A DNA stretch of 64,000 bases, from assembly GCF_000427335.1 (NCBI RefSeq), contig NZ_ATMR01000215.1, positions 24,797 through 88,796 on the forward strand, read 5' to 3'. Every line of letters starts with the position of its first letter. Position 1 is the first letter of the stretch. The position numbers and the translations under genes are program-made. The notes below the pieces were generated by a model. That model was not told where the DNA came from and ran no database searches. It saw only the letters and a list, made by a program, of their open reading frames with translations. The DNA comes from Winogradskyella psychrotolerans RS-3 (lineage in GTDB: Bacteria; Bacteroidota; Bacteroidia; Flavobacteriales; Flavobacteriaceae). Of this stretch, positions 19,806 through 28,872 are shown piece after piece.

Positions 19806-20900
19806 TTACACATTAAACAAGAAATGCATCACATCGCCATCCTTAACGATATAGTTCTTTCCTTCTACTCGCATTTTACCAGCTTCTTTTACTTTAGCTT
19901 CACTACCAAATTCTACAAAATCGTTGTAAGCAATAACTTCTGCTCTAATAAATCCTTTTTCGAAATCGGTATGAATAACTCCTGCCGCTTGTGGTCCTGT
20001 TGCACCAATATTTACAGTCCAAGCTCTTACTTCTTTTACACCTGCAGTAAAATACGTTTGCTGCTTTAATAATTTATAAGCTGAACGAATTAATTTAGCA
20101 GAACCTGGCTCTTCTAATCCAATATCAGCCAAGAACATTTGGCGTTCTTCGTAATCATCTAATTCGTTAATATCCGCTTCTGTACCAACAGCCAACACTA
20201 AAACTTCTGCGTTTTCGTCTTTAACAGCTTCTTTTACTTTATCTACATAAGCATTTCCTGTATTTGCAGCAGTTTCATCAACGTTACAAACATACATCAC
20301 AGGTTTATCTGTAATAAATTGAGAAGGCACTACGTAATCTTCGTAATCTTCTTCAGAAAACTCTAAAGCTCTAATTGAAATACCAGCTTCTAAGTTTTCC
20401 TTTATTTTTAAAAGTACCGCTTCTTCTTTCTGCGCCTCTTTATTACCCGTTTTGGCAGCACGCTTTACTTTTTCTAACTTCTTATCGGCAGTTTCCAAAT
20501 CTTTAAGCTGCAATTCCATATCAATAGTTTCCTTATCTCTAATAGGATCTACAGAACCATCAACATGAATAATATTTGGATCATCAAAACAACGTAATAC
20601 ATGTAAAATGGCATCCGTTTCTCTAATATTAGCTAAGAACTGATTCCCTAAGCCTTCACCTTTAGATGCTCCTTTTACTAAACCTGCAATATCAACAATC
20701 TCTACAGTTGCTGGTAATACGCGTTCTGGATTAACGAGTTCTTCTAATTTTTGCAATCTTGGATCTGGCACATTTACCACACCAATATTTGGTTCTATTG
20801 TGCAAAACGGAAAGTTAGCACTTTGCGCTTTAGCATTAGATAAACAGTTAAATAAGGTTGACTTTCCTACGTTTGGTAATCCTACTATTCCAGCTTTCAT
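19806..20900 (-). CDS. ychF: Redox-regulated ATPase YchF (Obg-family)
   Basis: This 364-residue P-loop protein has GLPNVGKSTLFN (Walker A, near residue 7), PNIGVVNVPDPR (switch region) and DIAGLVKGASKGEGLGNQFL (G3 region). A coiled-coil insertion and a C-terminal TGS domain (residues about 280-364) follow. YchF/OLA1 proteins hydrolyse ATP rather than GTP and associate with ribosomes in stress responses. Its leader holds a hairpin of a type resembling dispersed repeats. The GT39-like gene follows 9 nt after. Confidence 0.95.
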   Translation of the reverse strand: MKAGIVGLPNVGKSTLFNCLSNAKAQSANFPFCTIEPNIGVVNVPDPRLQKLEELVNPERVLPATVEIVDIAGLVKGASKGEGLGNQFLANIRETDAILHVLRCFDDPNIIHVDGSVDPIRDKETIDMELQLKDLETADKKLEKVKRAAKTGNKEAQKEEAVLLKIKENLEAGISIRALEFSEEDYEDYVVPSQFITDKPVMYVCNVDETAANTGNAYVDKVKEAVKDENAEVLVLAVGTEADINELDDYEERQMFLADIGLEEPGSAKLIRSAYKLLKQQTYFTAGVKEVRAWTVNIGATGPQAAGVIHTDFEKGFIRAEVIAYNDFVEFGSEAKVKEAGKMRVEGKNYIVKDGDVMHFLFNV

Positions 20901-20919
20901 CGAATAAATTTAATTAGTC

Positions 20920-20939
20920 ATTTCCGCTACAACGGAAAT
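20920..20939 (-). repeat. Leader hairpin resembling a dispersed palindromic repeat
   Basis: ATTTCCG and CGGAAAT flank a 6-nt loop. On the minus strand it reads GAG-ATTTCCG...CGGAAAT-GAC. From memory this resembles REP-like intergenic palindromes common in marine Flavobacteriaceae. It lies in the ychF 5' leader about 20 nt before the ATG. Confidence 0.4.
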
Positions 20940-20955
20940 CTCTTTTTTGCGACTG

Positions 20956-20963
20956 CAAATGTA
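20956..20963 (-). promoter_or_regulatory. -7 promoter box (TACATTTG) of ychF
   Basis: This is a full match to TAnnTTTG on the minus strand, followed by C, about 55 nt upstream of the ychF ATG. It gives a leader that includes the 20920-20939 hairpin. Confidence 0.5.
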
Positions 20964-21196
20964 AGTTATTTGTGTAATACTTGGATTATAATTTTTTGAA
21001 ATGATTGCTCTTAGAATTTAGAGCTTAGCGATTCAGGTATGACGAGAATCCTTTTCAATGATTTGTATCCACTCAAACACGAAGTCAACTATTAAAAAAA
21101 GGATTCAGAACACATTGAACCCTGTGTTTTGAAAATAAAAAATTGACATTATAATTTTGTATCTAGTAGTAAATAAACTCCTAGTTTTTACATAAT

Positions 21197-21493
21197 CTAA
21201 GCCTGTGTTACATTTTTAAAAGTCGGGGAACTTTCAGAAATACTCCCAATACCTTTTTTATTCACCTTAAAAACAACATCCTTTTCAGTAGTAAACAATA
21301 GAACAGATAAAAAAGAGCTTTTTAAATGTGATTTCACAACATCTAATGACTCAACTAGAGTAAGCTCCTCCTCAATATCTTCTGTTTCCCTGAGCCTATA
21401 CCGATATTTAAGCAAAACCATAAATTCATCATCCGAATAAATTGGCCTTATAAAAATATTTTTTAACTCAGGCTTACCAATGGTTTTTGCCAT
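21197..21493 (-). CDS. Small hypothetical protein
   Basis: This is about 98 residues from ATG 21493, with alternating charged and hydrophobic segments (KYRYRLRETEDIEEEL, SFLSVLLFTTEKDVVFKV). No signal peptide, membrane helix or known motif is seen. The open frame extends upstream to 21544, but a perfect -7 box TACTTTTG (minus strand, 21505-21512) sits inside that extension, so the later Met is preferred. It is the last gene of the minus-strand run behind the histidine kinase. Function is unknown. Confidence 0.55.
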   Translation of the reverse strand: MAKTIGKPELKNIFIRPIYSDDEFMVLLKYRYRLRETEDIEEELTLVESLDVVKSHLKSSFLSVLLFTTEKDVVFKVNKKGIGSISESSPTFKNVTQA

Positions 21494-21504
21494 CGTTAAT
21501 TTAG

Positions 21505-21512
21505 CAAAAGTA
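21505..21512 (-). promoter_or_regulatory. -7 promoter box (TACTTTTG) before the small hypothetical gene
   Basis: This is a full match to TAnnTTTG on the minus strand, followed by C, 11 nt before the preferred ATG at 21493. It implies a very short leader. It argues against the longer 115-residue reading. Confidence 0.45.
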
Positions 21513-21622
21513 CCTTTGCTAATACTTTTTTTACTTGTTCCCAAAAAACAATAAAATCTTCTTGGTATGTCATAAACTCAAAATATAAAATAAAATCAAT
21601 TGTGCATTTACTTCTTAGACTG

Positions 21623-21949
21623 TTACTCGCGCTCTAATAATTTTTTAGAAACTTTATAAGTCGCAGAATAAACTAATCCCTCTTGACGCTTTTTAAGATC
21701 TGAAAACGCTTTGGTATACCATTTTGGGTCCGTTGCTTTCTTTTTATAATCGTCATGACTAGAAACATCAAACACCTCACCTTCTAACAAAGGCTCAATC
21801 TTGTAGATACTAAGACCAAAATGTTCTGCCTTCTTAAGAACCGTTGCAAAATCAGATTCAGAAAAATAATGAATAGACTCATCAGAGCTATCGTTTATAT
21901 TTTTCAAATCAATAAATATATTTTTTTCTAAAAATTCAGTTTGTTTCAT
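21623..21949 (-). CDS. Small hypothetical protein
   Basis: This 108-residue soluble, charged protein (FSESDFATVLKKAEHFGLSIYKIEPL, with a tail rich in Lys) contains tryptophan/tyrosine motifs (DPKWYTKAFSDLKK) suggestive of a small conserved cytoplasmic family. I do not recognise it. It begins 82 nt after the stop of the PAS-domain kinase on the same strand, so it may be co-transcribed with it or expressed alone. Confidence 0.6.
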   Translation of the reverse strand: MKQTEFLEKNIFIDLKNINDSSDESIHYFSESDFATVLKKAEHFGLSIYKIEPLLEGEVFDVSSHDDYKKKATDPKWYTKAFSDLKKRQEGLVYSATYKVSKKLLERE

Positions 21950-22031
21950 AGTAATTGGTCATTATATTAAATAACTCGGTTTAATTAGTGACACCAAGTA
22001 AAGTGCGAAGTTAATTTTTCCTTTCTACAAT

Positions 22032-25000
22032 TTATGCTTCAGGAAGATAAATATCAAAAATAGCTCCATTATTAAACTCACTTCTCGCTGTAATAAACCC
22101 ATCATGGTTTTCTATGATTCGTTTTACAATAGCCAAACCAATACCTGTACCAGAATAATCTTCTTTACTGTGCAGACGCTGAAATACTTCAAATATTTTT
22201 TCGTGGTATTGTTGCTCAAAACCAATACCATTATCAGAAAAACGAATATGGCAGTATGTACGATCATTTTTTAAAGAAGGAACACCTGTTTTATTCCCTT
22301 TTAATATTTCGCAACTAATTTTAATGATAATTGCTGTCCCTTCTTTTGAAAATTTAATGGAATTGCTAACTAAATTTAAGATTACTTGCTGAAATTGTAC
22401 AGGAATAATGCGAACATCACAAATATCTTCAAGTTCGAAAGCCACTTTTTTCTCTTCTAATTCTTCACTTAAGGTTTCTTTAGTATCATCAATAATGTCT
22501 TGAAGGTTATAAATTTCGAATGTACTTTCTTGAGCATTGGTTCTAGAATACGCAATTAAATCTTGAATTAAATTTTGCATTCGATATGCAGAGGTCTGCA
22601 TTCTTGAAAAATAATTCTTAGCACTATCTGATAATCTATCTAACTCCTTTTCTTTTATTCGCGAAGCAAAGGTTTGTATTTTCCGCAAAGGCTCTTGCAA
22701 ATCGTGACTAGAGATATACACAAATGATTGTAACTCTTTATTCATTTTTTCGAGATCTAAATTCTTCTTTTCTAACTCGTTGGTTCTTCGTTGCACCATA
22801 CTTTCGAGTTTAGCTGTAAATACTTTTTGCTCTTGAATATCCGTACTACTACCTACCCACATCTTAATAACACCATTTGCATCTTTTTGCGGTATGGCAC
22901 GGCTCAACTGCCAACGGTAGTCTCCATTATGTTTACGGAATCGATGTTCTAACAAGAAATCTTTACCAGAATTAATAGCTTCTGTCCAAACTTTAATGTT
23001 TTCTTCCCTATCGTCTGGATGTACAATTTGTAGCCATCCTTCTTTCATAATTTCGTCTAATGTTAACCCAGAAAAATCATAAACCGATTGGTTAAAATAA
23101 TTAAGATTACCCTCCGGATCTGACGTCCAAATGAATTGCGGCATAGAATCAGCTAGTAGTCTAAATTTTTCTTCTCGATCCAATAATTGCTGATGAAAAT
23201 TCCGCTCTTCTGTAATATCTCTTACGGTGCCCAGCATACGTTCTGGCTGATTATGCTCGTCGTAAAACACTTTCCCTTTTACATCTTTCCAATGCAAGGT
23301 TTGATCTTCCCATATAATTCTTATCTGATAATGTAAGACACCCGTTTTATATGCTTTTTCAAAGGCATCAACTCTAAGATGAACATCTTCAGGATGTACC
23401 TGAGAAATCAATTTTTCTTGTGTTAAATCATTATTGCTAGAAAAGCCTAAAATATTATAGCAACGGTCTGAGGCCAACATGTATTCGGTTTTTAGGTCTA
23501 AATCCCATATACCAAGTTCGCTTGCTTCTATAATAAGCTTTAACTTCTCTTCATTTTCCTCTATAATATGTTTTGCCTCTACTGTTGCTGTAACTTCCGA
23601 AGCGACAACCATAATACCTGTAATAGTATTGTTTTCCTTTAATGGATGATAAACAAAATTGAAGTAGCGAACCTCCGTTTTACCATTACGGTTTAAATAG
23701 ACAGGGAATTCGTAACCATAAAAGGCATTTCCTGTTTTATAAATATCTTCAATTACTGGAGCTATAATTTCTTTAACTTCGGGTAGGCTTTCAAAAAGTG
23801 GCTTTCCAACAAATTGCTTCTCTGTTCTATCGACAATGTTCAAATAATTTTTATTTGCCATTTCAATAATGTTCTCAGCACCTCTAAAAATAACAATACC
23901 AAGTGGTGCTTGCATTACAGAATCTCTAAATCGCTTTTCACTTTCTTCTACTTTCTGTTTAGCTTCATGCAACTCGGTAACTTCGGCTGCGGTATTCATT
24001 ACTGCATAGACATTACCCTCAACATCTAGCAATGGAGTAAAGCTATAATTATAGTAAAAGGGTTTTAATTCTTCATTTTGTATAATTTCAACTTTTTGGT
24101 TTTTCGCGTGAAAAGCAATTCCCGTACGTAACACCTTGCGTATTTGACTAAATATTTGTTGGTTGTCAAATTCTGGTAATATCTCTGTGTATAATTTACC
24201 GATAACATCGTGTCCTTTTCCCCAAGCATCCATAATGGATTGATTAGCAAGTGAAATCCGCATCTCTTCACCAACAAAAACTCCAATTGGAAAAGGTGCA
24301 CTTTCTACTAAAGCGCGTATACTCTGTTCACTTTTTTCCACCTTTTTTCTTGCTTCTACTTGGGGTGTAATATCATTTCCGATGGTCATAATACCATTGA
24401 TTTTCCCTTGAGTATCATATAGCGCTTCATAAGAAAAATCAACATACATCGTTTCTAAAGTTCCATTTCTTAAAAGCTCAATAGCACGTTCTGGTGTAGA
24501 AAAACTAATACCTGTATTTAAAACACCGTCCATTAATTCTTTAATCCCTTGTGTTTTGAGTTCTGGCATGGCTTCAAAAATGGGATAATTAAGCATCTCA
24601 TCTTCTGTTCTTCCCCATAATTCCAAAGCATACTTATTGGCAATTTCCACTTTGTAATCGGCTCCCTTTAAAATTGCAATAGCTATAGGAGCCTGAAGAA
24701 TCATTAATCTTAGACTGCGTTCACTTTCTTCTATTTTCTTCCTTGCCAACACACGGTTGGTGACATCCTCTACAGTTCCTGTTAATCGATACGCAATTTT
24801 TTCTTCATTAAACCAAGCTTTACCTTTGGCATGTACTATGGTTTCTTTTTTGGTGAGTTCGTTTATAATGGTGTATTCTGCATCGTAGTGTCCACCTGAT
24901 GCGTAATTCAAAACATCCAAAATGGCATTAGACACACGATCTTTATCCTTTTTTGAAATAACATTTAAAGCCTCCGAAAGTTCAATTTGTTCTTTTTGAG

Positions 25001-25622
25001 CCAAACCAAACCACTCTTTTAATCTCGTATTACAAGAAAATTTATTTGTGAGAGGATTATAATCGTACGTGGCTAGTTGTGCTGCTTCAATTACAAATTT
25101 GAGTTCATCTTTACTATTCTCTAAATCATGTTCAACTTTCTTTTTATTAATGGTTTCTATAGCGGTCACCAACACTCCGCCTACTTCACCAGATTCCAAT
25201 CGTATAGGACTGTAAGCAAAATCGAAATAATAGTTTTCAACACTACCATTTCGATGTAATGGCAGCATAAAATTAGGTAAACCAACCGCTTCACCATCCA
25301 TTGTACCATCGAAGGCAGAACCAATACGATCCCAAACTTCAGAAAAAGTTTCTCTTGAGCCGCCTCCCAAAGCCTTTGGATGCTTGGTGGCTCCCAAAAC
25401 AGGAATATAAGCATCATTGTAAATTTGAGTCAACTCTTTTCCCCAAGCAATGCACATAGCTAAGGGATTGTTTAACATTACACTCACCATTGTTTTTAAA
25501 GATTGCGGCCAAACTTCTGGGTCACCAAGTGGTGTGTTACTCCAATCTCTAGCTCTAATGAGTTCCCCCATTTCTCCCCTTCCTCTTAAAAAAATATGCT
25601 CTTCTTCTTCTTTAATACTCAT
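22032..25622 (-). CDS. Multi-PAS sensor histidine kinase
   Basis: This soluble sensor kinase has about 1196 residues from ATG 25622. That start is chosen because it lies 7 nt after the response-regulator stop, while the longer open frame overlaps that gene. I count seven PAS-type repeats, separated by short helical linkers of the form KVEESE. A coiled coil (QRRTNELEKKNLDLEKMNKE) and a HisKA domain with the phosphoacceptor SSHDLQEPLRK follow. The HATPase carries NLVSNSIKFSKEG, FSDNGIGFEQ and GTGIGLAIVKRI. There is no membrane helix, so the signal is cytoplasmic (redox, light, small ligand). The upstream single-domain receiver is the likely partner. Confidence 0.88.
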   Translation of the reverse strand: MSIKEEEEHIFLRGRGEMGELIRARDWSNTPLGDPEVWPQSLKTMVSVMLNNPLAMCIAWGKELTQIYNDAYIPVLGATKHPKALGGGSRETFSEVWDRIGSAFDGTMDGEAVGLPNFMLPLHRNGSVENYYFDFAYSPIRLESGEVGGVLVTAIETINKKKVEHDLENSKDELKFVIEAAQLATYDYNPLTNKFSCNTRLKEWFGLAQKEQIELSEALNVISKKDKDRVSNAILDVLNYASGGHYDAEYTIINELTKKETIVHAKGKAWFNEEKIAYRLTGTVEDVTNRVLARKKIEESERSLRLMILQAPIAIAILKGADYKVEIANKYALELWGRTEDEMLNYPIFEAMPELKTQGIKELMDGVLNTGISFSTPERAIELLRNGTLETMYVDFSYEALYDTQGKINGIMTIGNDITPQVEARKKVEKSEQSIRALVESAPFPIGVFVGEEMRISLANQSIMDAWGKGHDVIGKLYTEILPEFDNQQIFSQIRKVLRTGIAFHAKNQKVEIIQNEELKPFYYNYSFTPLLDVEGNVYAVMNTAAEVTELHEAKQKVEESEKRFRDSVMQAPLGIVIFRGAENIIEMANKNYLNIVDRTEKQFVGKPLFESLPEVKEIIAPVIEDIYKTGNAFYGYEFPVYLNRNGKTEVRYFNFVYHPLKENNTITGIMVVASEVTATVEAKHIIEENEEKLKLIIEASELGIWDLDLKTEYMLASDRCYNILGFSSNNDLTQEKLISQVHPEDVHLRVDAFEKAYKTGVLHYQIRIIWEDQTLHWKDVKGKVFYDEHNQPERMLGTVRDITEERNFHQQLLDREEKFRLLADSMPQFIWTSDPEGNLNYFNQSVYDFSGLTLDEIMKEGWLQIVHPDDREENIKVWTEAINSGKDFLLEHRFRKHNGDYRWQLSRAIPQKDANGVIKMWVGSSTDIQEQKVFTAKLESMVQRRTNELEKKNLDLEKMNKELQSFVYISSHDLQEPLRKIQTFASRIKEKELDRLSDSAKNYFSRMQTSAYRMQNLIQDLIAYSRTNAQESTFEIYNLQDIIDDTKETLSEELEEKKVAFELEDICDVRIIPVQFQQVILNLVSNSIKFSKEGTAIIIKISCEILKGNKTGVPSLKNDRTYCHIRFSDNGIGFEQQYHEKIFEVFQRLHSKEDYSGTGIGLAIVKRIIENHDGFITARSEFNNGAIFDIYLPEA

Positions 25623-25629
25623 GCAATAG

Positions 25630-26073
25630 TTATGGTTGAATAATGAATTTATCCCTAGAACGTAGTTCCAAATTAGTGTTAGTGAATAATGAAATTGCCT
25701 TTTCAACAACTTTTTTTATGTTTGCGAATTCTCCAGGCTTTTGAATATAATGATGCGCTCCCATATCATAAAGCTGGCTAACAACAGTTCTATCTAAAGA
25801 TGTAGAGTAAATAATAATAGGAATATTCTTTAATTTATTAATCGCCTTTATTTCAACCATACATTCCATACCTGATTTTCTAGGCATATTAAGATCTAGA
25901 AAAATTAAGTTAGGATGATTAATGGGGTCCGTTAGTAAAAAATTCATTAGTTCAACGCCATCATTTAGTACAGATAGTGTTAATTCTCCAATTTCATCAA
26001 TAGCTTCTTTAAAAAAGTCGCAATCGTCAATATCATCATCCGCAAGTAAAAGGTGAAAGTTCATATTTTTCAT
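25630..26073 (-). CDS. Single-domain response regulator (Rcp1-like)
   Basis: This 147-residue receiver domain has no output domain. It shows the acidic pocket (ADDDIDD, residues 11-17), the phosphoacceptor D60 in FLDLNMPRKSG, the S/T switch (YSTSLDR) and the conserved lysine (YIQKPGEF). Such stand-alone receivers next to multi-PAS or phytochrome-type kinases are usual in Bacteroidetes. It precedes the kinase gene by 7 nt, so the two form an operon. The downstream target is probably another protein rather than DNA. Confidence 0.9.
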   Translation of the reverse strand: MKNMNFHLLLADDDIDDCDFFKEAIDEIGELTLSVLNDGVELMNFLLTDPINHPNLIFLDLNMPRKSGMECMVEIKAINKLKNIPIIIYSTSLDRTVVSQLYDMGAHHYIQKPGEFANIKKVVEKAISLFTNTNLELRSRDKFIIQP

Positions 26074-26891
26074 TTTATAAAATTAGAGACATATACAGTG
26101 GACTAAATTATGTAATTAAAACATTATTGTAATTGCAATAGGATTATTTTATTTTTTCAACGAAAAAATCTCCTAAACTAAATATTCGATAAAATAATTG
26201 TGATGTTAAAAACCCTCTATGATTTGTGGATATTGATCTAAATTTTAGAATACCTAAAACAAAAACACCTCCCTTTTAAGGACTAAAATAATAATAAAAA
26301 CTTAAATAATAAAACTAAATTATGTGATACATAAAACTTTATTCTGTCCATAACATTTAACTTGTAAGGGAAAATTTACGTGTAAGTGTACACTTCAATT
26401 TTTACCTTTCTTTTCATTAAAATTGAGTTCAGTCAAAGTATTTATACAGCGATTTTAAGTTGATAATTGTTAATACCCACTAAACCAACTGACTCATTAA
26501 CTTATTTTTAAATACTAATGACTTCAAATTATTATATTTAGGATAGTCCAAGCTAGATTTACTGTAAAAATAATAGCAATAAATAAAAACCTTAGACTCA
26601 GACACCTCTAATCTCAATGTTGAATCTCCTTATCAACAAAACACAGAATAGTTGACGTTTGCAACAATCGTTGACCCCGAAAACTCGAAAGAACACATAA
26701 AAGCAATTTTAGTTAATACTATAAAACGGCTCTATAATTACATCATTTTAAAACCACCTTACATTTTATAGTTCGTACAAATAACCTAACGTATTAAAAT
26801 AATATTCAATAGAGCAACTCCGATTAAGTTGTGTTAGTTATCTTGGATAAATCTTAGAAACCAACTGTTGGCTATAAATAAAAATTATAAA
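26074..26891. other. Long intergenic region between the response regulator and acyl-CoA dehydrogenase
   Basis: This is about 820 bp, very AT-rich, with no plausible gene on either strand. It contains a perfect 12-bp palindrome AAGTGTACACTT (26384-26395). Around 26650-26685 there is a stretch with repeated GTTGAC units and CAAC...GTTG symmetry. It should hold promoters for both flanking genes, but I see no full TAnnTTTG box that I would defend. Confidence 0.45.
26384..26395. promoter_or_regulatory. 12-bp palindrome AAGTGTACACTT
   Basis: This is a perfect inverted repeat without a loop in a long AT-rich intergenic region. It is the form expected of a dimeric repressor or activator site, but no regulator gene is adjacent. 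The function is a guess. Confidence 0.3.
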
Positions 26892-28253
26892 ATGAAATTC
26901 TTCAGAAAAATAAAGCAAATCACTCATTTAATGAAGCAAGTAGACTTCAAAGAATTGGGAGAGATTTCAGAAAAGATAGATTTACCTAAAATTATGAAAT
27001 CGGTTGGTGAGTTAGACGATAATCAACTCAAAGGATTAATGAAAATGTTGACTGAAAAAGCAAAAAAAGGTCAGCACCAATTACCACCTATTGATGGTGA
27101 TTTTTATGACTATGATTTAAAACTGAATCAAGAACAACGTGCCATACAGATGAAAGTCCGCAGTTTCATGGAAACTGAGATCGAACCAATCGCAAATCAC
27201 TATTGGAATAAAGCCGAATTCCCAATGGATATCATTCCAAAAATGGCAGAATTGAATATTTGTGGCGTGGCTTACGAGGGCTATGGATGTCCTAACCTAC
27301 CTTTTATAATGGAAGGAATTATAGCTGAGGAATTAGCACGTGTTGATGTATCAATTTCTACATTTTTTGGTGTTCATAGTGGGTTGGCCATGGGCTCAAT
27401 CTACCTCTGCGGAAGCGAGGAACAAAAACAAGAATGGCTACCAAAAATGCAAAAAATGGAACTAATTGGCGCTTTTGGGTTAACAGAACCTAATGTAGGA
27501 AGCGGTGTTGCTGGTGGGATGGAAACTACCTGTAAAAAAGTTGGTAACGAATGGATTTTAAATGGTCAGAAAAAATGGATCGGAAATGCCACTTTTGCAG
27601 ATGTTATTATTATTTGGGCAAGAGACGTGGATGATAATCAAGCTAAAGGGTTTTTAATGCGCAAAGGAAACCCAGGTTATAAAGCAGAGAAAATTGAAAA
27701 CAAAATGGCTTTACGTACCGTCCAAAATGCATTGATTACTATTACCGATTGCAAAATTCCAGAAAGTGACCGCTTACAAAAAGCAAATTCGTTTAAAGAC
27801 ACCGCCAAAGTATTACGAATGACACGTGCTGGTGTCGCTTGGCAAGCTCTAGGTTGTGCGAGAGGAGCTTACGAAAGTGCCTTAAAATACACAAAGAAAC
27901 GCGAGCAATTTGGAAAGCCCATTGCAAAGTTTCAGCTCATTCAAAACCATTTAGTAGAAATGCTAGCTAATCTCACAGCAATGAAGGCCATGGTTTATAG
28001 ACTTTCAGAATTACAAGATCAAGGCTTACTTACAGACGAACACGCGTCACTTGCCAAAGTATTCTGTTCTATGCGAACAAGAGATGTTGTAAGTAGAGCA
28101 CGCGAAGTTATGGGAGGTAATGGTATACTTTTAGAGTACGATGTTGCGCGTTTTGTTGCTGATGCAGAAGCCATATATTCTTATGAAGGCACTAAGGAAA
28201 TCAATACTTTAATTGTTGGCAGAGCTATTACGGGTTATAGTGCTTTTGTATAG
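26892..28253 (+). CDS. Acyl-CoA dehydrogenase (glutaryl-CoA dehydrogenase/ACX4-like) with N-terminal extension
   Basis: This 453-residue flavoprotein oxidises an acyl-CoA thioester. The ACAD core begins near residue 75 (LNQEQRAIQMKVRSFM). FGLTEPNVGSGVAGG and WILNGQKKWIGNA are the FAD/substrate loops. YSYEGTKEIN carries the catalytic glutamate in the GCDH/ACX4 position, followed by the usual LIVGRAITG. The first about 75 residues are an extra basic/helical region (KIKQITHLMKQVDFKELG) not part of the standard fold. I recall similar extensions in other Bacteroidetes. ATG 26892 is preferred to an upstream TTG. The acyl substrate cannot be assigned. Confidence 0.88.
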   Translation: MKFFRKIKQITHLMKQVDFKELGEISEKIDLPKIMKSVGELDDNQLKGLMKMLTEKAKKGQHQLPPIDGDFYDYDLKLNQEQRAIQMKVRSFMETEIEPIANHYWNKAEFPMDIIPKMAELNICGVAYEGYGCPNLPFIMEGIIAEELARVDVSISTFFGVHSGLAMGSIYLCGSEEQKQEWLPKMQKMELIGAFGLTEPNVGSGVAGGMETTCKKVGNEWILNGQKKWIGNATFADVIIIWARDVDDNQAKGFLMRKGNPGYKAEKIENKMALRTVQNALITITDCKIPESDRLQKANSFKDTAKVLRMTRAGVAWQALGCARGAYESALKYTKKREQFGKPIAKFQLIQNHLVEMLANLTAMKAMVYRLSELQDQGLLTDEHASLAKVFCSMRTRDVVSRAREVMGGNGILLEYDVARFVADAEAIYSYEGTKEINTLIVGRAITGYSAFV

Positions 28254-28287
28254 CTTAGTAGGTTACACTAAAAATTGAACATAAAAA

Positions 28288-28312
28288 AATCCCAAGTCAA
28301 GGACTCGGGATT
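28288..28312. terminator. Bidirectional terminator hairpin
   Basis: AATCCCAAGTC and GACTCGGGATT form a stem with one mismatch around a 3-nt loop. An A-run precedes it (serving the minus-strand ferredoxin gene). It lies between convergent genes. Confidence 0.65.
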
Positions 28313-28363
28313 CAATTAAATCTCTATTTCAATTATTTATATTGAATTAATTTCAGCCTCGAC

Positions 28364-28717
28364 TTAACCATCAGGATGCATAAATTTCTGTTTTCCTAAT
28401 AAAACCTCTTCAGTTTCCACATGATCCTCATCTGGCACACAACAATCCACAGGGCACACTGCTGCACATTGTGGCTCTTCATGAAAACCAACACATTCTG
28501 TACACTTATCTGGTGATATGTAATACACTTCATCACTTATTGGTTCTTGTGTTTCCTCTGCATCTACTTCTTTACCATTTGGTAGTACTACTTTTCCTTC
28601 TAAACTTGTACCATCAGCATAACGCCAATCATCAGCACCTTCGTAAATAGCAGTATTAGGACATTCTGGCTCACAAGCTCCACAATTAATACATTCGTCT
28701 GTGATTATTATTGCCAT
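28364..28717 (-). CDS. 4Fe-4S dicluster ferredoxin
   Basis: This 117-residue ferredoxin has two cluster motifs. The first is CINCGACEPECP near the N-terminus. The second, CTECVGFHEEPQCAAVCP, has the longer spacing typical of the Alvin/YfhL type. Two extra cysteines (VDCC) follow, and the C-terminal tail is acidic. It carries electrons in the cytoplasm. It is divergent from the LuxC-type acyl-CoA reductase. It lies beside serC/serA, an arrangement I recall as common in Flavobacteriia. The redox partner is unknown. Confidence 0.92.
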   Translation of the reverse strand: MAIIITDECINCGACEPECPNTAIYEGADDWRYADGTSLEGKVVLPNGKEVDAEETQEPISDEVYYISPDKCTECVGFHEEPQCAAVCPVDCCVPDEDHVETEEVLLGKQKFMHPDG

Positions 28718-28820
28718 AGTAATTTGTGTTTTTTATTTGTTTTTAAAACGAGTCACATTTAAATCTGATAAATTTAACTTATTATCAAAATCAAAACTTT
28801 TCTTGCTCATTTGCTTTGCT

Positions 28821-28828
28821 TAAATTTG
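28821..28828 (+). promoter_or_regulatory. -7 promoter box (TAAATTTG) of the acyl-CoA reductase
   Basis: This is a full match to TAnnTTTG followed by C, with a TTG at 28803-28805 upstream. It lies about 45 nt before the ATG at 28873. Its position shows that the upstream part of the open frame (from 28816) is not coding. Confidence 0.5.
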
Positions 28829-28872
28829 CAATTGCAAAAATAAAGCCAAAACATCGCATAACCAAACCCATT

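Larger units (their letters stand above)
20901..21196. other. Intergenic region upstream of ychF
   Basis: This is 296 bp with no gene. It contains the ychF promoter (20956-20963) and a leader hairpin (20920-20939). Around 21027-21055 a weaker stretch (GATTCAGGTATGACGAGAATCC) looks like a worn copy of a palindromic intergenic repeat. The rest is AT-rich without clear signals. Confidence 0.45.
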
